Of a stretch of DNA of 64,000 nt, positions 19,637 through 27,533 are shown in pieces. The stretch spans positions 1 through 64,000 of the forward strand of contig NZ_QQXK01000008.1 of assembly GCF_003575975.1 (NCBI RefSeq), given 5' to 3'. This DNA is from Galactobacter valiniphilus. GTDB taxonomy: Bacteria > Actinomycetota > Actinomycetes > Actinomycetales > Micrococcaceae. The translations under genes were made by a program, and so were the position numbers. The notes beneath the pieces were generated by a model, which did no database searches, had not been told where the DNA came from, and worked only from the letters and a program-made list of their open reading frames with translations. How positions within the stretch are numbered: the first letter of the stretch is position 1; the number at the start of each line of letters is the position of its first letter.

Positions 19637-20854
19637 GTGCCCGCTCCCCTCTCGCGCCGACGCGCGTTCATCTCCCTCTTTGTCCTGGCCCTCGGTGGCT
19701 TCGGCATCGGCTGCACCGAGTTCGCCTCGATGGGCCTGCTGCCCAACATCGCCCAGGACCTCCTGCCGGGCTTCGAGGCCCACCCGGAGGTCTCCATCGC
19801 CCAGGCGGGCCAACTGATTTCCGCCTACGCCCTGGGTGTGGTGGTCGGTGCCCCGATCTTGGCGACCCTCACGGCGCGCGCCTCCCACACCAAGCTGGCG
19901 CTCTGGCTGCTGCTCTTCTTCGTCGTCGGCAACCTGGCCTCCGCCCTGATGCCCGGCTTCACGAGCACGCTCGTGGCCCGCTTCGTGGCCGGGCTCCCCC
20001 ACGGCGCCTACTTCGGCGTGGCCTCACTCCTGGCCGCGCGCATCATGGGCCCGGGCAAGCAGGGCCAAGGCATCGCCCTGGCCCTCTCGGGGCTCACCGT
20101 GGCCAACGTGATCGGCGTCCCCGTCGTGACGCTCGTGGGCCAAGCCTGGGGCTGGCGCAGCGCCTACATGGTGGTCGCCGCCGTCTTCGCCGTGACCCTC
20201 GTGGCCGGTTTGCTGGTCCTCCCCCGCTACGCCGGCGATCCCACACGCCACCCGGCCAAGGAGCTGCGCGCCTTCCGCGGCGGCCAGCTCTGGCTCATGA
20301 TCGCTGTGGCCTGCGTCGGCTTCGGCGGCTTCTTCGCGATCTACAGCTACATCGCCGAGACCGCCACGCGCGTCTCCGGCCTGACCTCGTCCCAGCTCCC
20401 GTGGCTCCTGGCCGTGGTGGGCATCGGCATGACGATCGGCAACGTCGTGGGCGGCCGGCTCTCCGACCTCATCCCGCGCCCGGCCATGGTGGGCGGCTTC
20501 GTGGTCTACATGGTCTCGCTCGCCGTGTTCCCGCTGCTCGCGGGTGGCAGCGTCGGTGTGTTCGTGGGCGCCGGGTTGATCGGCCTGACGCAGGCCTCCC
20601 TGACCCCCGCCATCCAGTCGCGCCTCATCGCCGCCTCGGGCGACGCGGCGCTGCTCGGCGCGGCGAGCAACCACGCGGCCTTCAATGTTGGCAACTCGCT
20701 CGGTGCGGCGCTCGGCGGCGCGGTCATCGCGGCCGGCCTGGGCTACCTTGCCCCGGCGTGGGTGGGGCTCGCCCTCGCCGGCCTCGGCTTCGCTCTCCTA
20801 CTGCTCTCCCTGGGCTGGGAGCGTCGCCGCGGTTCGCTGCTCGCCACGGCGTAA
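19637..20854 (+). CDS. MFS transporter, DHA1 / AraJ-like family
   Basis: 405-residue integral membrane exporter with about 12 hydrophobic helices. Family features are the N-terminal FGIGCTEFASMGLLPNIA, the loop after helix 2, and the NHAAFNVGNSLGAALGG stretch typical of the AraJ/SotB/CmlA branch that exports sugars or drugs. The GTG at 19637 with AAGGA five bases upstream is preferred over an in-frame TTG 33 bases earlier. It is divergent from garA with about 250 bases between. The substrate is not indicated. Confidence 0.85.
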   Translation: MPAPLSRRRAFISLFVLALGGFGIGCTEFASMGLLPNIAQDLLPGFEAHPEVSIAQAGQLISAYALGVVVGAPILATLTARASHTKLALWLLLFFVVGNLASALMPGFTSTLVARFVAGLPHGAYFGVASLLAARIMGPGKQGQGIALALSGLTVANVIGVPVVTLVGQAWGWRSAYMVVAAVFAVTLVAGLLVLPRYAGDPTRHPAKELRAFRGGQLWLMIAVACVGFGGFFAIYSYIAETATRVSGLTSSQLPWLLAVVGIGMTIGNVVGGRLSDLIPRPAMVGGFVVYMVSLAVFPLLAGGSVGVFVGAGLIGLTQASLTPAIQSRLIAASGDAALLGAASNHAAFNVGNSLGAALGGAVIAAGLGYLAPAWVGLALAGLGFALLLLSLGWERRRGSLLATA

Positions 20855-21025
20855 CGGGGGCGGGCCGCCTAGCGGCGGCCGTAACGTTGGCCGTCGCACC
20901 AGCGAAGAGGACGACGGCGCGTGGACGCCCCGGACGCGCCCCGCGCCTCGGCGCGGGCCGCCTAGGCCGGGGCTGCCCCAGGGCTACCTGGGAGCTGCTC
21001 GCCGGGCTGAAGTCCGCACCGAGGC

Positions 21026-22966
21026 CTACGCGCTGGGGACCGGCCAGGGCACCAAGGCCCGCTCGAGCACCAGCGTGCTCTGCCCCGGATCCACGACGAG
21101 CCACGGGGCCTGGCCGAAGCCGGAGGCGAGGTCCGCCGCCCACACGCGGCGGGGACGCCCGGCCGGGGCGAAGGCGACCAGCCCCTCCTGCGAGGTGAAC
21201 ACCGCCAGCGCAACGCGGCCCTGCGCATCGTTGAGGCGCAACGGTTCCCCCGCGGAGTCCTCCGCCACCCACAGGGCGGCGCCGGCCGCGAGCGCGCGCG
21301 CCGCGAGGCTCGCGTCTCCCGCCTTCGCGGCCTGCGAGAGCGAGAGCGGCCCGGACACGGCGCTCAGAACCGCTTGCGACGCGAGGCAGTTGTCGAGGCT
21401 CAGGCCCTGCCCGGCCACCCACGCGGCGAGGGCGACAGACTCCGGCTCCCCCGCGTCGTCGTGCATCACGGCGCCCCCGGCGCCGCCCGGCAGAACCTGG
21501 AAGCGCAGCTGACTCGGCAGCGCCCGCCCCTGGGCGCGCAGCGAACGCGCGAGCTGGGCGACGGCCTCCATGGCGCGCAGCCGCAACACGGCAACGCGTG
21601 CGGCCCCGGCGCTTCCGCCGGCCGCGTGGGCGGCCGAGTGCGCCACGCCGTCCACGGCATACGCGACGGCCACGCTCACCTGTTCCCGGCGCGTGGAGAT
21701 CAGCACCCATGCGCCCTCCACCGGAATGCGCGGCAGGTCGAGGGCGGCCTCCATGATCTCGCGCTCCAGCGGGGCGAAGGCCTCCGAATAGGGGTCCTTG
21801 ACCCCGGGCACGGGGACGGGGCTCACCGACACCCGCTCGGGCGAGAGCTCGCGCGCCGTCGGCGACGGAGCGGCCCACGCCTCGGCACCGGGCGCCGCGA
21901 CAAAGCCAGCGGCGCGCAGGCGGCCCCAGCCGACCTCGACGGGCGCCTCGCTTGAGCCGAGCCCCAGCATGACGCCCGTCTCGGGCTCCCAGTCCGAGGC
22001 CAGCTTGTCGAGCCTGAAGTGCGTGGGTTCGGCCAGATCGTCGTAGGCCAAGGCGTCGGCCTCCGAGGCGAACACGGGCAGCACGGAGGCCCCGGTGCGG
22101 TGATCGCGCACCCGGACCGGCGTCGCCGTCGCGTCGGCGGCGTCCCGCAGGCCGATCCACACCCGCCCCGGGGTGGTGAGCATGCGCTCGAAGTGGTCGG
22201 CGTCCTTGGCCCGCAGCACCATGAGCGCCTCGCTGTCCACGCTCGCGGCACCGGGCAGCAGCGCCGCCAGATCGAGGGTGAGCTGCGAGGGAGCCCCGGG
22301 ATCAACCACGAGCCGAACGGCGAGCGGCGCCGCCTCGGTCACGAAGCGGGCGAAGGGCACCATGTCCAGCGGATCGGCTGGCTCGCCCACGCCGCGGCCG
22401 GCCTGCCAGTGCTGGGCCGCCTCGACGCTCGCAAAGGCCACGGCGACGCCGTCGCGCACGGCGATCTCGCCGCTCGAGCGCAGGCTGGGAACCCACAGGC
22501 TGCAGCCCCACAGCTCGGCGAGCACGGCCTCCGAGGGCTGATGGCGGGCGCGCAGGAGCGCCGGGAGCACGCGCGTGGCCAGGGTGTGGGCCTCCAGGGC
22601 GCCCGCCCCGAGCCGCTCGGGGGCGCCGGCGCGGGGGTCCGGTGCCGTGGAGTCTCCGGGGGCGGGGAGGAGCGCGCCGCTGCGGCCATCGCGCACCTCG
22701 AGCGGGCGGCCGGCCTCGCGATGCACGGCGTAGGCGGCGCCCACTGGGGCGCCGCCCAGCTGAGACAGCACGGGCTCGCGCGCCACGGCCTCCGGCCAGG
22801 GGCACCACGAGGTGCCTGCCGGCTGACCAGCGCCCTGTTCGCCCGGAACGCAGACGCGCCAGCCCGAATCAAGCCCGTCCACCGGCGCCTCGCGCCAGAG
22901 CCACCGCACGGCGGCCTCGCGTGAGGCGGGGGTGAACGCGCACGTCACGGCGCCGCTGCCCAGCAT
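21026..22966 (-). CDS. Large protein with repeated SseB-like domains
   Basis: 646 residues, cytosolic, no signal or membrane helix. At least two and probably three segments look like SseB N-terminal domains: one near residues 60-170 ending in a VRDGRSGALLPAPG motif, one at about 265-340 with VRDHRTGASVLPVFASEADA, and one at 550-610 with LNDAQGRVALAVFTSQEGL. Each has the strand-turn-strand pattern followed by an alanine-rich helix. The ATG at 22964-22966 lies eight bases after the stop of the upstream SseB gene, so they share a transcript. SseB domains are common in proteins near secretion and toxin loci, but the biochemical role is unknown. Confidence 0.65.
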   Translation of the reverse strand: MLGSGAVTCAFTPASREAAVRWLWREAPVDGLDSGWRVCVPGEQGAGQPAGTSWCPWPEAVAREPVLSQLGGAPVGAAYAVHREAGRPLEVRDGRSGALLPAPGDSTAPDPRAGAPERLGAGALEAHTLATRVLPALLRARHQPSEAVLAELWGCSLWVPSLRSSGEIAVRDGVAVAFASVEAAQHWQAGRGVGEPADPLDMVPFARFVTEAAPLAVRLVVDPGAPSQLTLDLAALLPGAASVDSEALMVLRAKDADHFERMLTTPGRVWIGLRDAADATATPVRVRDHRTGASVLPVFASEADALAYDDLAEPTHFRLDKLASDWEPETGVMLGLGSSEAPVEVGWGRLRAAGFVAAPGAEAWAAPSPTARELSPERVSVSPVPVPGVKDPYSEAFAPLEREIMEAALDLPRIPVEGAWVLISTRREQVSVAVAYAVDGVAHSAAHAAGGSAGAARVAVLRLRAMEAVAQLARSLRAQGRALPSQLRFQVLPGGAGGAVMHDDAGEPESVALAAWVAGQGLSLDNCLASQAVLSAVSGPLSLSQAAKAGDASLAARALAAGAALWVAEDSAGEPLRLNDAQGRVALAVFTSQEGLVAFAPAGRPRRVWAADLASGFGQAPWLVVDPGQSTLVLERALVPWPVPSA

Positions 22967-22974
22967 CCTTGGCC

Positions 22975-24207
22975 TCAGGCGGTGCGGAACCCGGCCGCCG
23001 CGAGCTCGGCGGGAGAGAACTCCGTGAAGCCGCCGGCCGCGCCGGGATCGACGCACAGGTACATGTCCTCGGCCAGGTTGGCGCGGACCCAGTCAAGGCC
23101 CACCTGGGCTGCGGAACCGTCGCCTTGGTAGCGGAAGACCTCAAGCGCGGAGGAGAACAGGGCGAACTCGCGTTCGCCACCGCCCTGGCGCGTCACGAGC
23201 AGCGGGAAGGCCTGCTGCCCCGGCTGCGCGCGGTAGAGGTACACGCCGTAGGCGCCGTCGGAGACGAGGTAGTTCAGCACCGCCTGGCGGTCACCCGAGC
23301 GCACGAGCGACTTGAGCTTTCCGTTGCGGGCGAGCGAGCCCAGCTGCGGGTCGTCCGCGCGGATTTCCATGCCCGCCTCGATGGGATCGAGGACGACGGC
23401 CGAGGCATCTTGCGCCTCGAAGGCGTTGCGCAGCAGCTCGTCGCCGTTGATCGCGAGGGTCTCCCCCTCGGGCTGGCCCAGGCGGGCCTGCCAGGCCACG
23501 AGCCCGGCGCGCGAGGTGTGGGCGGGGATGACGAGGCCACCCTGGTGGGCAAAGCCGAGCGGGGCACCGCCGCGGGCGGGAACCAGCACCGTGGCGCCGA
23601 AGAACTCGCTGAGCATGGAGCCGCGCTGGGCGGGGCTCGGGTCGGCCATGACGGCCTGCACGGCCGGGCGCAGCCAGGCCGCCGAGGCCGTCACCGCGGC
23701 GTCGTCGGCGGCCGGATCGTTAGCGGGTGCCGCCGGGGCGGCCTGGGCGTTCCAGCCGCCCTGGGCGGCGCTGTCGGTGCCCGACGACGCCTGGCCCGCC
23801 TCTGGTGCTTGGCTCACGGCTGCGGCGGGCTCGGCGGCCGGGACGGTCGCCTCCGGGGCCACGGCGGCCTCGGCCGGCTCGCCGACGGGGCGGCCCGTGG
23901 TCGTGTCGATGATGCGGCGCTGGCCGTCCTCGCCGGTCACGAGCTCGAAGTCGCTGCCCACCGGCTGGTCGTAGACGCTCGCCACGATGGGCTCGAGGTC
24001 AACCACCTGGTTGAAGTCAACGACGCGCATGTTGGTGGTGTGGGCGACGTTTTCCTCGTCGTCCTCGTCGGCGTAGAAGCGCCAACCCGAATCAGAGGAC
24101 ACGGCGGACGGAGTGCGCATCATCCAGCGAATGCGTCCGGGCGCGGAAATCGCCTGGGCGGTGGCAATGCAGCTACCGGCGTTCTCGATGTGGGTGCTCT
24201 CGCTCAC
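22975..24207 (-). CDS. DUF2185/Imm33-like plus SseB-domain protein
   Basis: 410 residues in two parts. Residues 1-90 (GSCIATAQAIS, then IRWMMRTPSAVSSDSGWRFY and NMRVVDFNQVVDLEP) resemble the DUF2185/Imm33 immunity-protein fold. An Ala/Pro-rich linker at about 105-170 leads to an SseB-like C-terminal half (FFGATVLVPARGGAPLGFAH, VYLYRAQPGQQAFPLLVTR). The GTG at 24205-24207 has GAGGA four to five bases upstream. It is the first gene of a pair with the 646-residue protein. A role in immunity or in handling secreted toxins is inferred from the domain mix and from the toxin locus upstream. Confidence 0.65.
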   Translation of the reverse strand: MSESTHIENAGSCIATAQAISAPGRIRWMMRTPSAVSSDSGWRFYADEDDEENVAHTTNMRVVDFNQVVDLEPIVASVYDQPVGSDFELVTGEDGQRRIIDTTTGRPVGEPAEAAVAPEATVPAAEPAAAVSQAPEAGQASSGTDSAAQGGWNAQAAPAAPANDPAADDAAVTASAAWLRPAVQAVMADPSPAQRGSMLSEFFGATVLVPARGGAPLGFAHQGGLVIPAHTSRAGLVAWQARLGQPEGETLAINGDELLRNAFEAQDASAVVLDPIEAGMEIRADDPQLGSLARNGKLKSLVRSGDRQAVLNYLVSDGAYGVYLYRAQPGQQAFPLLVTRQGGGEREFALFSSALEVFRYQGDGSAAQVGLDWVRANLAEDMYLCVDPGAAGGFTEFSPAELAAAGFRTA

Positions 24208-24376
24208 GGTTCCTCGATCGATGCTGGGGCGCTGACCGCCCGGGTCTGGAAGGGTTCTGGAACACAGTATGCCAAGCCGGAGCGCGGTGGGTGCGGAGCG
24301 TGCACGAGTCCCTGGTTCGGCCGTGGTTCATGAGCCATGGCGCTCCTGCGGTGAGCACGGCGCGGTCAAGCGTCGT

Positions 24377-25081
24377 TCAGGCCACGAGCGCTTGGCTGGT
24401 GGCCGCGCGTGTGTTGGCCGCTTCCGTGTCCGAAACAACAAAGGGGATGCCGTGGGCGCTGGCCTGAGCTCGAAGCTGCGCCACGAGGGTCTCGGTGGCT
24501 GCCGAATCAAGCAGCACATCGGGGTGGAGCACAACCATGAAGGGAACGGTGCCCAGGGTGCGGTGCTTGCCGCCTTTGACGGCCATTTTCCGCGCGGTGT
24601 CCGGCAGCTGCGGCAGCAGCCGGTCGGCGTCCTTGTAGACAACGGAGAGCACCAGGCTGCCGTGACCGGACTTGGCCCATGTACGGTGGCGGGCTCCGTT
24701 CAGCCCCCGCGTTGCCCTGGCCGCCGCGTGCTGGGCGCGCACATCGGCCATGCCAATCCACAGCACCTCATCCCACGGCAGGCTGGGGACGGGACCAAAG
24801 GCGAGCCCTTCTGGCTCGAGAATCGCAAGGATTCCGTTCCACTCGGCCATGGCCTCGTTCTTCTTGGCGAGCTTGAGGTAGATGAAGCCGACCATCACGC
24901 AGACGAGGAAGAAGAGGATGACGGGAATGGTCGCTACACCCCACAGCCGCGGGGTGAACAAGGACGCACCGAGCGCGATGAGGGCCGCGGGAACGACGGA
25001 GACGATCCAGAACACGACGGCGCGCTGCTTGGCATACGCGGCGTACCTCGCCGGGACTGCGGGATCGAAGCGGGCAAGCAT
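24377..25081 (-). CDS. Two-helix membrane protein, unknown function
   Basis: 234 residues not recognised as a known family. Two adjacent hydrophobic helices lie near the N-terminus (VVFWIVSVVPAALIALGASL and VATIPVILFFLVCVMVGFIY), followed by a cytosolic domain with GLAFGPVPSLPWDEVLWIGM and a C-terminal alpha/beta segment. The pattern resembles proteins with a bacterial PH-like or YcxB-like domain behind a membrane hairpin. The ATG at 25079-25081 with AGAAGG eight bases upstream is preferred over a GTG three codons earlier. It sits between two SseB-domain genes on the same strand. Confidence 0.6.
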   Translation of the reverse strand: MLARFDPAVPARYAAYAKQRAVVFWIVSVVPAALIALGASLFTPRLWGVATIPVILFFLVCVMVGFIYLKLAKKNEAMAEWNGILAILEPEGLAFGPVPSLPWDEVLWIGMADVRAQHAAARATRGLNGARHRTWAKSGHGSLVLSVVYKDADRLLPQLPDTARKMAVKGGKHRTLGTVPFMVVLHPDVLLDSAATETLVAQLRAQASAHGIPFVVSDTEAANTRAATSQALVA

Positions 25082-25175
25082 GCGATTCACCTTCTGCGCA
25101 CTGGGGCGTGGGCGCCGTGGTCAGCGCCGCGGGCACGTTTGCCCAACGGTGTCAGTTTAGGGGATGTGCGAGGAC

Positions 25176-26393
25176 TCATGGGCCAACGAGCACGCTGGCC
25201 GGCAGGAGAAGTTGCTCGCCGGGGACATCTGGATCAACCCAGATGAGGTCTCGTTCGCCCACCGAGGCGAAGGTGTCTGGCGTCGGCATCACCCGGAAGT
25301 CGGCCCACGGCGCGATCGATTGCATGGCCTCCAGCGAGGAGAACACCGGCAGGATGCGCCGTCCGTTGGCGTCGATCAACACCTGCTGCCGGCCCCGCAG
25401 GGTTGCCATCACCCAGGCTCCAGGAGACCTCAGGACGTCCATCACCGCGGCGGTGCCGCGGTGGCGCGCCCAGCGAAGCGCGCCCCAGCGCTGCGGCAGG
25501 TCCTCGCGCACGAGTGAGATGTGGACGCGGTGGCCGGCCGGGTCGACCTGCACGTGCGGTCGTGATGACGTGGCGCGGAGGCTGCCGCCAAAGCCGGCCG
25601 TCCAGAGCACCTTGTCGGGGTCGAGCCCCAGGGAGCCGAAGTAGGTGCGGACCTGGTCGCCGGAGGTGAAGACGGGATGGCAGGCATCGGGGCCCTCCCC
25701 GAACTGAGCCAGGACTCCAGGATCGCCGTCGCCAGGTGGCGTCTCCCAGGGAATCAGCAAGCTGGCCCCGGCGAACTCGGCCTCGAGCGCGTGCGTACCC
25801 TCGCCGCGCGCCACGGCGGCGTGCCAGGGCGTGTTGACCGGGTTGGGCAGGCCTGCACCGAAGACGCTCGTGAGGCCCGACGGCGTGGGTGCCGGTTCAA
25901 CAAACTCGCTCGCCTCCGGCGTCGCGCCTGCCAGGAGGGCGCTGGCTCGCACGGCGGTGTCCCAGGCGCGCGGCAGGAACGAAGGAAGGTGATCCTCGGT
26001 TCGCGGGTAGCGCAGCGCTTCCGCGATGACGTCCCAGTCGCTAGGCCGCTCGAAGGGTTGGTTCCGGCGGTCTCCCGCGTGGCGAAGACTCCCCTCCGGG
26101 CGCGCCCGCAGCTCGAACACGAGCCAGGCGCCCTCCCCGGGGATCACCGAGAGGGACGGGATCTCCTCGGCCGCCTTCAAGGCGGCTCCGCCAAGGCGAT
26201 GGTCGGTGGCCTTCCAGCCCTCGCCAACACGGAAGGAGGGGAAGGTAGCACCACTCGGCACGCTGAAGAGGCGCTGCGACGTGGCATCTCCGAGGCGTTG
26301 AACGAGCAGAGCTACCTCGCTACCGGAGTGCTTGGCGGTCACGAGCAGGCTGGCTCCGAGCGTGTCGAGCGCCTCTTCAAGCGTCTTGAACAC
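25176..26393 (-). CDS. SseB-domain protein
   Basis: 405 residues, cytosolic. The C-terminal part has the SseB pattern (LRSPGAWVMATLRGRQQVLI, then RRILPVFSSLEAMQSI and LIWVDPDVPGEQLLLP). A similar segment occurs in the middle (LEAEFAGASLLIPWE, then CHPVFTSGDQVRTYFGSL). The N-terminal third is distinct and could be an immunity-type domain. The GTG at 26391-26393 has GGAGG five bases upstream. It is the third SseB-type gene downstream of the nuclease toxin. No function is assigned. Confidence 0.62.
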   Translation of the reverse strand: MFKTLEEALDTLGASLLVTAKHSGSEVALLVQRLGDATSQRLFSVPSGATFPSFRVGEGWKATDHRLGGAALKAAEEIPSLSVIPGEGAWLVFELRARPEGSLRHAGDRRNQPFERPSDWDVIAEALRYPRTEDHLPSFLPRAWDTAVRASALLAGATPEASEFVEPAPTPSGLTSVFGAGLPNPVNTPWHAAVARGEGTHALEAEFAGASLLIPWETPPGDGDPGVLAQFGEGPDACHPVFTSGDQVRTYFGSLGLDPDKVLWTAGFGGSLRATSSRPHVQVDPAGHRVHISLVREDLPQRWGALRWARHRGTAAVMDVLRSPGAWVMATLRGRQQVLIDANGRRILPVFSSLEAMQSIAPWADFRVMPTPDTFASVGERDLIWVDPDVPGEQLLLPASVLVGP

Positions 26394-26525
26394 GGCTTCC
26401 TCCCCTGGTGGACATGCCGAGTGGCGCCCCGTCGATCTTCAGCAGCTTCACGACTGAGAAACTTCGTCGCCGAGTTCGCGCAACTCCGAAACCGCCACTC
26501 GTGCCGGAACGCCCATGAGCAGGAC

Positions 26526-26975
26526 TCACGCCCCAGAAACTACACCCTCGGCCAACCAGCCCGGGATATTCGCCTCACTGCGCGGAAACATCTCCAACTC
26601 CCGCACACAATCCACCCGACGCGCCACCGGATAAGAACCAGTCAACGGAGCCGAATCAAAATCCGTCTCCACCTCCAGCCCCCCACCAACAGACAACGTG
26701 AACACCCCAACAAACCACGAACCCGCACCCGGCACATACGACGCCGCACGATGCTCATCCGCCAGATCCATCAACGGGGACGTCACCGCAGCAAAACCGT
26801 CCCCCAAACGATCCACAACATTCACCGACCCACCAGAAGCATCCACCGCCATCAGATCAAGCGACAAATGATCACCCAACGCACGCAACGTAGCGACCAC
26901 CCGCACATCACCATCAACCACGGCCGAATCCAACACCGCAGCCATCCGCGGCTGAACCGCCATCAACTCCATCAT
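26526..26975 (-). CDS. Immunity-like protein, YezG/DUF600-like (second copy)
   Basis: About 149 residues. The layout recalls YezG-family immunity proteins: an N-terminal helix, a beta region, then GSWFVGVFTLSVGGG followed by an acidic VETDFDS strand and a C-terminal RELEMFPRSEANIPGWL. The last motif matches ELRMFPRFAEFIPQWM in the next gene, so the two are paralogues. The start is uncertain: TTG, GTG and several ATG codons are possible, with GTGGGG near the chosen ATG at 26973-26975. GC is visibly lower than in neighbours (35 of 60 at 26641-26700). It follows the nuclease toxin, so protection from that nuclease or an earlier version is the likely role. Confidence 0.55.
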   Translation of the reverse strand: MMELMAVQPRMAAVLDSAVVDGDVRVVATLRALGDHLSLDLMAVDASGGSVNVVDRLGDGFAAVTSPLMDLADEHRAASYVPGAGSWFVGVFTLSVGGGLEVETDFDSAPLTGSYPVARRVDCVRELEMFPRSEANIPGWLAEGVVSGA

Positions 26976-27002
26976 CCCCACAACAACACACCCCCACAAA
27001 CA

Positions 27003-27524
27003 TCAACGAGAAAGAGCATGAGACTCCCAATCATCACCCAAACGAACACGCATCCACTGCGGAATAAACTCCGCGAATCGCGGAAACATCCTCAACTCTT
27101 CAGCCACATTCCCCGGACCAAATTCTCCGGCACGCACATCGGAATCACGGCTTCCCCACCACTTAAAGTCGCCTTCCGCGGACAGGTAAAACTCGACAAG
27201 CACGAACGTGCCTTCACCGTGAACATAGTTAAAAATCCTGAGATCGTGTATGACTTCACCAACCGTCAGGTGGTACTGCTCATCTTCAAAATCGGGCTTG
27301 GTGGACTTAACGTTCCAATTGTCGCGTTCCGAGTCCGGGTTGGGCCAAAACGCAGGCATTCCCACAAGCCCCACACTGTACTCGCCGATCGCTAGCGCCC
27401 CCGGATAATCAACCTGGGCACCAAGAAGCGCCTGCTTGGCAACATCGAGCGCGGCCTCCTGAGACTCGAACGACGTCGACATCTTCTTACCCTGCATTGA
27501 AACTACCTCGCTTGTCTGAGACAT
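27003..27524 (-). CDS. Immunity-like protein paired with the nuclease toxin
   Basis: 173 residues starting nine bases after the toxin stop, the classic position for a cognate immunity gene. Features include FESQEAALDVAKQALLGA, an extended DFEDEQYHLTVGEVIHDLRI region, GEGTFVLVEFYLSAEGDFKW and a C-terminal ELRMFPRFAEFIPQWM that pairs it with the 149-residue gene. The pattern fits the YezG/DUF600 group, which neutralises YeeF-type nuclease toxins; this is a pattern judgement. The ATG at 27522-27524 is used, but internal ATGs at codons 11 and 15 are possible. GC is low (29 of 60 at 27241-27300). Confidence 0.65.
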   Translation of the reverse strand: MSQTSEVVSMQGKKMSTSFESQEAALDVAKQALLGAQVDYPGALAIGEYSVGLVGMPAFWPNPDSERDNWNVKSTKPDFEDEQYHLTVGEVIHDLRIFNYVHGEGTFVLVEFYLSAEGDFKWWGSRDSDVRAGEFGPGNVAEELRMFPRFAEFIPQWMRVRLGDDWESHALSR

Positions 27525-27533
27525 ACCTGCACC

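Noticed and set aside
20855-21025. GC-rich hairpin (20863-20880) as a terminator between the MFS gene and the SseB gene
   Set aside because: Only a 7-bp stem with no T-tract; too weak to list as a terminator.
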